Shown here: positions 14,401 through 23,888 of the stretch, one piece after another
How positions within the stretch are numbered: the stretch's first letter is position 1
Layout: the number at the start of each line of letters is the position of its first letter
NCBI GenBank assembly: GCA_013350335.1
Contig: CM023537.1
Span: 9,480,438-9,544,437, forward strand
DNA: 64,000 nt
Source: Chimonanthus salicifolius
Lineage: Eukaryota; Streptophyta; Magnoliopsida; Laurales; Calycanthaceae
Direction of reading: 5' to 3'
Notes under the pieces: model-generated
Databases searched by the model: none
What the model saw: only the letters and a program-made list of their open reading frames with translations
Told to the model about the DNA's origin: nothing
Position numbers and translations under genes: made by a program

Positions 14401-17211
14401 GGGATTGTTTGGGGCATCTTTACCTGCATGGACCTGCATTCCCAAACTATAAGACATTGTATTTTGATTCTGCTAGGTTTTCTTATTAAGGGTGTTCCCT
14501 TGTCTGGTCATCCAGGTTGACCCTAACAATGTAACCCACAGCATATCAGGGTGGAGGATCATACTTGAAAAACTCCTTTATGGTATCTCCCCTTTTGATT
14601 GTTTTCATAACATTTACCTGTATGAGCCCTTTACGGCCTGTCTCCTTTTTGCTTGGCAGGTGGATGATTCCTATATAGGCATCATCAGTTTTTTAATTTT
14701 TTAATTACTTTTACCTCTATGAGTCCCTTGATACTTCCATATTTAAAGGGAACCAAAGCATGCAGATTCGTGAGCTTAAAGGTTAATCTATATTAATAAT
14801 GTCACAAATACCGTTCTTGGGATATTATCAACTAATAATAGTATCTCCATTTAAAAAAAAACTAATAATAATATTGGGATATTTTCAAATTGTAAAGTTT
14901 TTAATATGAAATTATTGGAAATAAATCCAGCAAAAACTATAGTATTTAAAAATAATGACAAAAATATAATGAATAAATATACAAATGATGATGCCACTTA
15001 AAATTAAAACAGCCATTACTACATTTGAAGAATGAGGGATTTGAGTCATGTAAAATGATTTATAATTTAATATAGGTATGAGAGAAACAAAAGAAAAAAT
15101 TGTAATATTGTGATGTCACGTTATGGTTGATGTTATTGTGGTAAAAACAAAACTGCTGATAAAATAGGAAAATACCTATATCTAAATGATATTATTGGCA
15201 AAATGGTATTTTCATGATAAAAACGCGAAAGAAACGAAAATACCTAGGGTATTTGTTACAATAAATTCTATATTGCTGTTTAACTCTTTGTAACATCAGG
15301 GGCAATCTATTTATGTCCTTGGGAATGTATATGTATCAGTTATTGTGAGGTTGTCAGAGGAAATTTGCCTAGATGACTGAGCCTAGCTGTGACCAGAACC
15401 TTTATCACAAACTGGTAATGGCTCATTGTTGCAGTCCAGAGGTTGTGGGTCCATGAGCATCAGATTGGCAGTTGGCCTATGCTAACCATTTCCCAAATCC
15501 AAATATAAAGACCAACCCCAGGTTGATGGGATAAATGGCTATATGATGATGATGGTGATGATTAGGGCTAGTTGTGATGTAGTTCATGTAGGTGTTTGCA
15601 GTCCCTAGTTCTAGTTCCAAAGAACATGAATCACCATAAAGGCTCACTGTTTGATGGCTTCATATAAGATTTTTTAAGTTTCAATGGTTCAGTCACATTT
15701 TTTATGAATTTATGTTTTCTGTTCATCTGTTGATTTTCTTAGAACTTGGTTGTTTGAACCTTTTTGGGCAATTTCTGAACACATTGGATCTATTGGTTTG
15801 GAATCTCGTGGCCATGACTCTTCTCAATTTAATCAATTTTCCCTCATTAACAGGTCAAATTTCCCATCTCTGGGTAACCCCAACAGTCGGGGTTCCAAAG
15901 GCACCCCTGCAAAAGGAACTGTGGGAGGGTCATTGAGTCGACAGAAGTCTCTTTCATCCTCCCCTGCTTTTGCTCAGTCATCCTCTAAAGGGAGGAATGA
16001 TGCCATGATCAAACATTCAGGTAAGAGCAACATATACTTGCTGATCTTATCATTTTTCTGTTCTATTTATCTTTTGGCATTTACAACTCAAAGAAAGAGA
16101 AAGAAAAGAAAAAAACCCTGTGACATTCTACTATGTTTTTGCAGAAGCCATGGATTTCAGAGATTGGTGTGTGAGTGAGTTGGCTAGGCTGACTGGGTCG
16201 AAGGGTATCCTTCTTAGCTAACAAGCATTTGTCATCAGTACCAATTCTTTTCTTTCCTTATTAACCTGCATCTTAGGGTCTTTTTTGGGTTTGGTTAAAG
16301 CAAGAAATGGGATCTTCTGGAGGTGGAATCTATGTTGTCCTTGCAATCCCATGGTTGCTCCTTGCTGTATCATGGATTTCACCACCCCAACAGAATTCGA
16401 GTGGACTGGACAGTCAAACCAGGTTCAACTGGAAGCCTTGCTGGTCTGGTCAGTTCCTAATTGCATGGAATGGTGGAATCTATGTGACTGGCACTCAGAC
16501 CACTTTCGACAAGTGGTTTGTACATTCCTTTTTCAGTTTGTTGCATTTAAGTTTCTTAACAATGAACTAAGCATCATTTTAACTGGTTTCTTCTGAACCA
16601 TCCACTCAAACTGTTGGTCACAGCCCTCTGTTAAAAAATTGTCGGTTTCAGGAATTGTTATTGGTTTAAATTACTTTTCTGCTGGATAATTAATGAGAAT
16701 AGATGGGGATGACATGCTGACTTGGGACCATAGAAGCTGTTTGTCTAAATATCATATACCCCAGTTAGCTCATTCAGATTGATGTTTTTCAATTTGATTC
16801 TGTTTTCCTTGACACATGTTACTAGATACAAGTTTCCTTGAATTCTGCTTGAAGCAATCAACTTCAGAAGCGGAAGTGCTTCTGATAGAGAACCTCGGCT
16901 CCTTTGATTCTGACCATGAGTTCATTGACAAGTTCCTAAACTACAAAGAGCTGTTGTCAGCTGATGTTATTGAGATTGCCTTTCAATCAAAGACTGACTG
17001 GAAGGTAACTGGGTTTAGTGACAAGGATGTAAATACTGACAGTATAGGTGTTAGGAAGTCAGACACTGATTCAACCATGGACCTTGATGGAATCATGAAA
17101 GGAGGAAAGAAGAAGGGAAAGAAAGGAAAGAAGGTGAGTCCATTGGTTTTAGGGTTTAATGTTGTTAGCAACCGCATCATGAAGGGTGAGATCCAAAGCA
17201 TTGAAGATTAG
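1420..17211 (+). CDS. EXA1: EXA1/PSIG1-like GYF-domain protein, ten exons, four +1 frameshifts
   Basis: Exons: 1420-1486, 6616-6704, 6920-7832, 8130-8256, 8356-8547, 8709-9584, 10596-13359, 15854-16020, 16145-16204, 16826-17211. All introns are GT-AG and all phases match, giving about 1878 residues once one extra base is discounted at each of four places (near 7630, 10770, 11025, 13157). Seen: start MAKRSNVDSHHHLSLSPHQI; an R/E/D-rich region; an eIF4E/4EHP-binding motif YSRTKLL (Y-x4-L-hydrophobic) at 7683-7703; a GYF domain about 9161-9340 with GPFCGSDMIGWFETGYF; a Q-rich middle (11150-11400); the family's conserved end around SFLEFCLKQS, KGKKGKKVSP and the final GEIQSIED. Known of the family: GYF proteins bind proline-rich partners and, with 4EHP, repress translation; plant EXA1 is a potexvirus susceptibility factor and tunes immune-receptor translation. 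The frameshifts are either assembly errors or pseudogenisation. Identity is very secure, integrity is not. Confidence 0.9.
2432..2487. repeat. (CT)n microsatellite
   Basis: This is a nearly pure CT dinucleotide run with two interruptions, in intron 1 of the EXA1-like gene. It abuts the 3' end of the antisense LINE fragment that follows, so it may be the expanded tail of that element. Confidence 0.9.
2490..2828 (-). mobile_element. 5'-truncated LINE 3' end with RNase H-like (RVT_3) remnant
   Basis: Read on the minus strand, 2650-2790 encodes LIIEGD followed, after a frame break, by NVVRWVKEAKTKPWNIIHLV. This is the typical core of the RNase H-like domain found in degenerate plant LINEs. The 3' end (2490-2560 on the plus strand) resembles the ends of two other fragments in this window, at 13402 and 55676. 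It is cut by the LTR-like sequence beginning at 2829. It lies antisense in EXA1 intron 1 and is not functional. Confidence 0.65.
2829..4230 (-). mobile_element. Degenerate LTR retrotransposon derivative, antisense in EXA1 intron 1
   Basis: Two direct repeats of about 125 bp lie at 2829-2955 and 3716-3840, both beginning TGATGCGGGAT on the plus strand. Read on the minus strand, the right copy ends in CATCA and is followed two bases later by TGGTATTCAGAGC (3699-3711). That is close to the initiator-Met tRNA primer-binding site TGGTATCAGAGC. Further out on the same strand there is a TATATAAGGC box near 4003-4012. I infer a 5' LTR on the right, a short internal region (2956-3697) without a recognisable gag or pol, and a truncated 3' LTR on the left. 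The outer boundary near 4230 is uncertain and I found no target-site duplication. Confidence 0.5.
4061..4137. repeat. Short tandem repeat inside the LTR-like sequence
   Basis: The motif CTCACTCGCATTCCAAATAG followed by AGTGAG occurs twice about 40 bases apart, once at about 4067 and once at about 4110. It lies in the presumed U3 part of the antisense LTR. Confidence 0.7.
4532..5356 (-). mobile_element. Possible solo LTR, antisense in EXA1 intron 1
   Basis: The stretch begins TGTAGAAATC and ends CACATCA, so it has TG...CA ends on both strands. On the minus strand it carries a CTATAAATAAG TATA-like box at about 4896-4908, upstream of an AT-rich leader-like stretch, which is LTR-like architecture. 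There is no matching target-site duplication and no second copy in this window, so the boundaries and identity are tentative. Confidence 0.3.
5357..6615. other. Rest of EXA1 intron 1, nothing recognised
   Basis: I see no domain-bearing ORF, terminal repeats or RNA gene here. The intron ends in a T-rich tract and TTTTACAG just before exon 2 at 6616. Confidence 0.5.
7794..8064 (+). repeat. Tandem duplication of the 3' end of EXA1 exon 3 into intron 3
   Basis: The last 39 bases of exon 3 plus its donor region (GAGCCTCTTGCTCTTTCTGC..., 7794-7837) recur at 8021-8064. The following bases (TTTTGAT, ATAATCAGTT and similar) are also shared. The second copy has lost the exact GTAAGT donor (GGTCATTTT instead of GGTAAGTGT), so it is probably not spliced. 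The offset is 227 bp. Confidence 0.8.
7880..7985. repeat. Interspersed repeat fragment in EXA1 intron 3
   Basis: The block CCAAATATAAAGGCCAACCC, then TTGATGGGA, AATGGCT and a (GAT)n tail matches 15495-15562 in intron 7 of the same gene. A short element ending in a simple repeat suggests a SINE-like family, but I see no convincing internal promoter. Confidence 0.5.
9634..10123. mobile_element. hAT-type MITE in EXA1 intron 6
   Basis: The element begins TAGGGATGTCAAT and ends ATTGCCACCCCTA, which are imperfect terminal inverted repeats (11 of 13). It is flanked by an 8-bp near duplication, TTTGTAGT at 9626-9633 and TCTGTGGT at 10124-10131 (6 of 8), as expected for hAT elements. The interior is built of GGGTCGGGT/CTGACCC-like repeats. 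At 490 bp it has no coding capacity. Confidence 0.75.
13402..13950 (-). mobile_element. LINE 3' end with RNase H-like (RVT_3) remnant in EXA1 intron 7
   Basis: The minus-strand frame 13765-13544 encodes LVIKSDSCNVVIWAEGAKR, then PPWRLITLVKEIKELV and VSFVHISRTANSVGG. This is the SDS-NVV...PPW...RTAN signature of the RNase H-like domain in degenerate plant LINE proteins. Upstream parts are missing, and the 3' end carries a TTAAAAAAG-like tail on the minus strand. It is antisense to the host gene and not functional. Confidence 0.75.
14800..15260. mobile_element. MITE in EXA1 intron 7
   Basis: It begins TGTCACAAATACC and ends GGTATTTGTTACA, an inverted repeat matching at 12 of 13 positions. The interior is AT-rich and non-coding. 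The start, continuing CGTTCTTGGGATATTATC, also matches the element at 18170, so the two belong to one family. I could not define a clean target-site duplication. Confidence 0.65.
15415..15562. repeat. Interspersed repeat fragment in EXA1 intron 7
   Basis: The 3' half (CCAAATATAAAGACCAACCC, TTGATGGGA, AAATGGCT, then ATGATGATG) matches 7936-7985 in intron 3. It is probably a truncated short interspersed element. Confidence 0.5.
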
Positions 17212-18169
17212 AAGGTTCCAAGGCAGAGTATACATACATTGGCTGAATCATCTGTAAATGTTGTCTTTTAGCATTTTGTAGCACAGTAGCGCAGCTGAGT
17301 TACAGCGCAAGTGGTTTTGTGGAAAAAATATTTAGAGCTCTTGTGATTTTGTTTATTTATAAAGAAGGCCCAAGGAAATTCAGGGAAAAGCAAATAACGT
17401 TAATTTGGGATCTCTTTGTATTGGTTGTTCATTGCATACGAGGTTTTTTTTTTTTTTTTTTGGAATTGTTCATTGCATACAGGAGTTAACAGCTGGATTG
17501 TAAATGTGAAAACATAGGAGGACTGAATGATCGAAGCTTAACACTGAAAGTAGTGTGGAGCAGCCATAATTAGGCGTGGAAGCAAAATTGAAAAGTATGA
17601 TTTATTTATTTATTTTTGAAAAAAAAGAGAGTAGGAGATTGTGCAATTGCTTCTTTCTCAGCCAAACTTTACAAGGTTCTCTTCTGACCAGCGTTCGTTG
17701 TAATCACTCAAAAAATAAAATAAAAGAAGTCGCAGGGTCTAGTCTGAACAGGGGTTTGATGTAATCACTCAAGGAAAAGAAATGGGGAGGGGGCTGAGAT
17801 GTGCATGGGACTGATAAAGTGTCCTTTTTTACAATTGATTTTTGGACATTTGAAAACCATGACATTTGAAATTTAGGTAGCGATACTCCCACGGGAAATT
17901 TGTGTAACCATACACGAGTTTTAGTATAGTGTTATTTTTATCCTTCACATGAACAGTAAAATTAACTCATCAACCCTTTATATGAATAGTAAAATCGGCT
18001 AATCGAAATTCACATGAACAGTAAATTGGCTCGACGGGTGAATTAAACTGTAATTCAGAGTTGAAATAAACACTCAAGCAAGCATACTTGTAAGATTTTT
18101 CTTATTAAAGCTTGAATTCTTATGTCCATCTGAGTTGTTTCTTATCTTTAATAAAAGATGCCGTCCACT
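17212..18169. other. 3' flank of the EXA1-like gene
   Basis: This is the presumed 3' untranslated region and spacer. A T17 run lies near 17445. I recognise no gene or terminal-repeat structure. Some short ORFs occur but have no domain features. Confidence 0.5.
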
Positions 18170-18672
18170 AATGTCACTAGTATCGTTCTTGAGATATTAT
18201 CGGCTATGAGTAATATTAGGGTGTTTTCAAGTTTTAGAGTTCTTAAAATCTCGTAAAATTTATAATATCTAAAAATAAAAAATATATAAATAATGATGAA
18301 ATTTAAAACTGAAATTGTTGTATGAATTTATGATTAAACTATAGATATACTGTAAGAAATAAATTATTTTGGTAATTATCTAACAAGCAAATATAATTGA
18401 CCAGTTAACATTTCTTGAACTATGAACTTCCATCCAATGTCAAGGAGGTTCATTAGTACATATCATCATCGAAATTATCAAAGAAATTAAACTGAATCAT
18501 CGATGGTCATAACTATTTTTTAAATGCTATTATTATAGCAATATTATGGGATTTTTTTCAATATTTTCATGAAAATACTGGATTTTAGCGATAATAAAAG
18601 AAAATTGTTAAAATCTCGCTACTAACAAGAAACAATATCTTTTTAGTAAAAATGAACGATACCACTGATATT
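18170..18672. mobile_element. MITE, same family as 14800-15260
   Basis: The left end AATGTCACTAGTATCGTTC (18170-18188) is mirrored by GAACGATACCACTGATATT (18654-18672), with mismatches at only a few positions. The left end also resembles the left end of the EXA1 intron element. The interior is AT-rich with no coding capacity. Confidence 0.65.
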
Positions 18673-19105
18673 TATTTCAGTGCTGCCCATAGGGATAACT
18701 AGTTTCATCCTTGAAACATGAAAGTACATGATCTTTTTTCCAAGTATCTGTAATCAAATTAGTTTGATTAATTGGCTGCCTTTTGATTGTAAGGATGAGG
18801 TTGCATGGACTGCCTCCAATTCTGGAAATTCTCTGCTTCATCTCAGGTTATTAGATAGAGTTTTGGTGGAACAAGGAAACGTTCTAAATTTGCATGTGCC
18901 ACTTGGTGAGCCAGCCATTCAGCATTAGCTCAAAACCAAGACATATTTAGCAAAGTATTCATTTCTAGCTGCTGCTTAGCACTTGGTTCTTTAATTGCTG
19001 TTTCTCCTCTTGGATTTGGGTCATGATTCATTATTAGATGCTGCGTTTGAATTTCCAAAAGTAAAGGAAGCATTCCTCAATAATCTTTCTCACTTCAGAC
19101 TTTCC

Positions 19106-19301
19106 GGCTGCATTTGGATTAAGGGTAATTTTACCGGAGTCACCCCTTACCTGGGGTCACTCTTGAATACCCCAACCTTCAATGGGGTATTAAAAAAAGT
19201 GATTAGAGGGGTGATTATTTGAATTTTTATCCACACCTGGGGTAATTTTTAGGGTTATCAAACAAGGGTAAAGGAGGGCCGCCCCTCATCCAAATGCAGC
19301 C
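19106..19301. mobile_element. 196-bp MITE with perfect 14-bp inverted repeats
   Basis: It begins GGCTGCATTTGGAT and ends ATCCAAATGCAGCC, exact reverse complements. The interior is also partly palindromic (GGGTAATTTTACC, CCTGGGG). A 3-bp TCC flanks both sides. No coding capacity. Confidence 0.8.
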
Positions 19302-19440
19302 TCCATGTACTTGTCTGCAATTCTCCTTGTATTTTGCTACTGCAATTTGTCATCTTTGGCGTGTATGGAGTGAGACTATCTTTGTCAAAGAAGTTGCTCA
19401 TTCGATATTAGATAATGAAATCACCAGATCTCTTCTTTGC

Positions 19441-19791
19441 TGTTGGGGTGCGAACGAAAGTCCCACATCGGTTGTGAGGAAGGAAACTAAGGACTTACAT
19501 GGGTCTGGGCCACTCGACCTATCAGGTTAGTCTTTTGGGTTGGAAGTCTAGTCCTAACTGTGGTATTAGAGTCAGGTTATCAAGCCACAGCATGTGGACT
19601 CTAGAATCCCCTAACTGAATAGGATGGTTGGCGACGTTCTATCTATTGAAGAGCCTCGCTCGAGGGGCAGATTGTTGGGGTGCGAATAAAAGTCTCACGT
19701 CGGTTGTGAGGAGGGAAACTAAGGACTTGTATAGGACTGTGTCATTCCACCTATCAAACTAGTTTTTTAAGCTGGAAGCCCAGTCCTAACA
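19441..19791 (+). mobile_element. Complete TRIM (351 bp)
   Basis: Two 119-bp terminal direct repeats (19441-19559 and 19673-19791) both begin TGTTGGGGTGCGAA and contain the AGTCCCACATCGG-type motif common in plant TRIMs. The first repeat is followed directly by a primer-binding-site-like TGGTATTAGAGTCAGG (19561-19576). The second is preceded by a purine-rich GAGGGGCAGAT. A perfect 5-bp target-site duplication TTTGC flanks the element (19436-19440 and 19792-19796). There is no coding capacity, as expected of a terminal-repeat retrotransposon in miniature. Confidence 0.9.
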
Positions 19792-19796
19792 TTTGC

Positions 19797-21210
19797 CTCA
19801 GCTTGGAGTCTTGAGATTTTGAGGCTCAATCGGAGTCAGAGTCCGTCTAATTGTTGGTTTTGATCTACTTCTTCTCTCGGCTCTCTGTTGGGTGCGCCTG
19901 CATTGTGGCAGATGTTTTTGTTCAAGTTCAGGCTATTGTCATTTCTCCTTTGCAGGGCATTTTCAGCTATGTTTCTTGGGCTGTTGCATTCTTTTTCTTT
20001 GCTTAATATTTTCTTTTCTGCCACAAAGAATGAAATCAGAAGCACAAAGGCATGCCTCAGAGGAGTCAACTCCCAGGGAATGTAATTGTTTTTCATCTCC
20101 ACCATCCACATCGACTATTCAAGTATTCAGCATCACATTCGAGCTCAAGATTTCTCACTTTAAACCAGGCAAGGTTTCTCTTTTCACTTTGCTTCATATT
20201 TGCAAAGGTACTTGTATATTCAATGTAAATTTGAAGCATTAATCTTTGGCCACTTTTTCTACAACATATGAAGTTCAATTTCCACTTATTTAACCCAGAT
20301 CAAGTTGATGATATTAAGTTCATACAAGTACGTCTTGGACTCTTCATTTAATTGATATTTGTAATTCAGATCGGTTTGGTTGCATCCAAAATAGGGAATG
20401 CAAGAGTAGCTATTTCTCTTGGGAGGTTTGCCATCAACATAGATTTGGTTCCACAAGGTTAGAATGACTTGGAAAATCAATTGCTCAAATCAATCAAATA
20501 TTTAGGATTTAAAATTAAAGGTTATGACTTATGATGTTTGAGTAGGGATGAAGTTTTATCCACTACTGCTGACAACATTTTGATATATCTACTTGAACAA
20601 CATTGATATTTTTCTTTAAAATGGCAAATGTTATTAGAAAACGAACTGCATGCGGAACCTGCTCTGTTACCATATTAGAAAACTATGACATGATAGTATT
20701 CTTGAGATAGAACTCACTCTAAAAATCTAACCATTGAGAAGAGGGTGCATCAAATATCATATATAATCATTGGTTTCACAAATTAATAGATGCTAGACTT
20801 TTTGCCACTTTACAAAATACTTGAGCATAAACCATTCATCTGATGGCATCCAATGATGGAGAGTCGATGACACGATGGAGAGCCCAATTGTGTTTTGGCA
20901 ACAAGGTGCTTCAAATTAAATTAAAATTCAGCCTCAACCAGCCAAAAAAGGGAAACACCACCAGGTACCCAAAGTGGTATGATGAAAACATCAATAAGTT
21001 CAACCTGAAGTTATGGACAATGATGAAATCATAAACCACTGAGCAGAGTCTACTGAATGGAGAATTGCATTTTCCAATGCGTAAAAACACTTAAATTTCT
21101 GATTGCACTCTGTAATCTGTATCCAGATTGAAAATCAAGCACTTAAAAAAATTAAAAACAGTCTGAAAACAAGTTGAAAAACTATGGTAGGAGAGACAAA
21201 CTACAGAGCC
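19797..21210. other. Spacer, nothing recognised
   Basis: Several short ORFs lie on both strands (for example 19836-20242) but none has a recognisable domain, codon pattern or conserved start. I see no RNA gene or bounded repeat. Confidence 0.45.
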
Positions 21211-21711
21211 TCAACCGAAGCACTGGTCTCCCGGTAATGGGCCTGGGATGAATCCCCGATCCAAAAACTGCAGCCCAAACACGACAAAGATCGCGAGCAG
21301 CGTGAGATAAGACAGGCCTTCGACAGCGCCCAACAAGCCGTAAGGCCCATTAGGCAGGCCCGAGCCAGTCTTTACCTTGGTGTACAAGGACCATGAAATG
21401 ATAGCAACAACAACTAGATAGCTCACCCCCTCGACGGCGCCGATGGAACCACCGGGCCCAGGTGGAAGCCCACATCCAGTAGTCTTGAGAGTGTAGAGTG
21501 ACCATCCTATCACCGGATTCGACACAACTCCTCCCACTACTGCTGCTATTTCTGCAATGCCATTGTTGCTACTGGAGTCACTCTCCTTTGCCATGTTCAG
21601 CACCTTCAATCCCGTCTGCCACTCTCTTCTTCTAATTCTACTGGAATTGCCATTTCTTGACCCTGGTATTGCTGTAGACCACATCATAGTAGTGGATGTT
21701 GCCATTGCCAT
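21211..21711 (-). CDS. Small chloroplast membrane protein with an internal repeat, function unknown
   Basis: This is a single-exon ORF of 166 residues. I choose the ATG at 21711 (MAMATSTTMMWSTAIPGS), which gives a Ser/Thr/Arg-rich, acid-poor start typical of a chloroplast transit peptide. The mature part holds two similar units: WSLYTLKTTGCGLPPGPGGS and WSLYTKVKTGSGLPNGPYG, each followed by GAVEG(V/L)SYL and a hydrophobic segment (VVVAIISWSL; TLLAIFVVFGLQFL). The C-terminus is PGPLPGDQCFG. It looks like a conserved plant thylakoid or envelope membrane protein family, but I do not recognise a named gene and assign no biochemical role. The frame is clean, with no breaks. Confidence 0.8.
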   Translation of the reverse strand: MAMATSTTMMWSTAIPGSRNGNSSRIRRREWQTGLKVLNMAKESDSSSNNGIAEIAAVVGGVVSNPVIGWSLYTLKTTGCGLPPGPGGSIGAVEGVSYLVVVAIISWSLYTKVKTGSGLPNGPYGLLGAVEGLSYLTLLAIFVVFGLQFLDRGFIPGPLPGDQCFG

Positions 21712-23888
21712 TAGAAGCTGTGTCAAGGAATAATATTTTGGGTTCCTTTTCCTCTCTTTCTTTTCTCATACCACCGTTACTTCCCACTTTTTCTTCCTTT
21801 TGTCATAAAAGCAGTAGAGCTCCAACTCTTGTATCTTATCTTATTCATGCGTACCAAAATGCTCGTGGAGTAAGTCAAAAGTTTCATTGCATTTTGATTT
21901 AGTTCCTGGTAAATTTTTTTCTTCTTTGAGCAGGACTAAAAGTATAAAAAATATACGTAAGAGAGAGGTAGGTCTAACGGTCAAGAAGCTTCTCTTATGA
22001 AGGGAGATTTTGATTTTGATTCACGCTCTTATACAGGTGAGACCACTAGACACGGTGGTCAGAAAAAAAAATTTATTTTTCTCTTTCAACTTATAATTTA
22101 TCAATCAATAAAATAAAAGATAAAATTGGAAAGTTTCCATTTCTCATCATCTCTTGTCTTAAAAAGAAAAAACAAACTCATGGTGCATAAATCAAAATTC
22201 AATTAATACATCTAAAAAAAAGAATGCTAAATTTACATTAAGGGTATACTTTTTAACGGTCCCTACTGATGTATTGAGTTATTTAATTGATAACGGCTTA
22301 TCATATAATCTTGAGGTATAAAAATGATACATGTTGTTTTTGAATGATAGGTGAATTTTGCAGGATTTTTTTTGAATAAGGGTTCTCATGTCTTGTTTGA
22401 TAATTATAGTAAAAAAATGTATAGAGACAAAAAAATTTTACTCTAAAGGAAAGGTAAAATGATTATCTTTTACTGTGAAGGGGTTTCAGATTTGTCTTGG
22501 AGAGGGAAAACTAATTTTAAGTTAAATATAGTATTTTTTTAAATAATAATATGTAAATGTTGTTTGACTAATGTTGACTAATGGTCAACCAATGTTTATT
22601 ATAGAATGTTTCTCACTTGTACCGTCCATTTAGATGTCCTGCCCCTATAGTAGCGTCTAGAGATAAACTATTACATGACAACCATTAACGACCAATTTCT
22701 AATAAATGAGATTATTCTATATTTGAACTTTCAGACTTAAAAAAATCAATGAAAATAAGATAATTAGTTTTTATTCAATGATTAATATAATATCCAACGA
22801 TAATAATTGAACAATAAATATCCAACCATCCAAATTTTTGCAAGCATAGAATGGAGCCTACCCTTTGATTTAGATTGTGAGAATCAAAGTATCAAACAAC
22901 CTGGTGATTCTTACTATAAAGTTTATTGGCCATATGATAATCTAAAATACAACAACAAAAAAAAAAAAAACCTAGATATTTATTTGCTTGGGCACATGGG
23001 GCCATGTGGGGTAGGCCAAGGTTCGAATTGGTAAAAAGAAATCTATAGTTAAAAAAAAAACACTTTAGGTTGAAGTTTGTAAAAACTAACAAGGGGAAAT
23101 TTGAGTTTAACTTTAAGGAATTTAGAAAATGTAGAGAATATTAAAATAAAAATTTACTAAAGAAAAAGGATTTTCGAAATCTAGGGTTTGGGAATTTATA
23201 TATTGACTCAAACGTAGAATTGAGTAAAAACCTACAAGCAAATTATCTAAGAGATATTTTTAAACTCCAATAATTTTTTACTCTTAAGGTAGAAAATTAA
23301 AAGAGAAAATCTAAAATTAATTAGCTAACTTAAGATTTAATTTTTTGAAAAAAGCAAATGGATCTAAGAAAAAATTAACATTAATGTGAAAATTACACAT
23401 CGGAACTTCTCATACCAACAAGAAATAAGTTAAAAATTCTCAAAAAATAAAATTATACAATAATTAATGTAAAATTAAATTCAACAAGATAACATAAAAG
23501 TAGATAACTCACCTCAACATGGCTCTTTATTTATAGTGTTTAGAATAAATAAAAAACAAAAAACAGGCATTTCTATCATACTTAGTTCCGAAATCACCCA
23601 TAACTATATCTTGATACGTTAGAATTGTATAAATTTGAGTTTATTTGGAAAGGTTTGTGAATAATCTTTCCATTGAACTTGATATTGTCACTCTTTGAAG
23701 TAGACGATATAAATTTATAAACTGAACTTTATTAATATAATTTGATATATTGATTAAAGAATAACCTTTAATAGTTTAAAATACCAACAAACTTTTGCCG
23801 TGACTAATCAATAAAATAAAATACAGAGGGAAAAAAAAAAGGAAATTCAAATCAATACCGGGAGAGGAAGTGGAAGAGGAAGCGAGAG
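21712..23888. other. Spacer between the divergent membrane-protein and PBRP1 genes
   Basis: The two genes are transcribed away from each other, so both promoters lie here. The rest is very AT-rich. A TATTTATAG box (TATA-like on the minus strand) near 23529 and the run of CTAGGGTTTGGGAA-like sequence around 23180 suggest old LTR material, but I could not find paired repeats or TG...CA boundaries. Confidence 0.4.

Noticed and set aside
21712..21726. Upstream start for the plastid protein gene
   Set aside because: The codon there is TTG; the first ATG, at 21711, gives a normal transit-peptide start.
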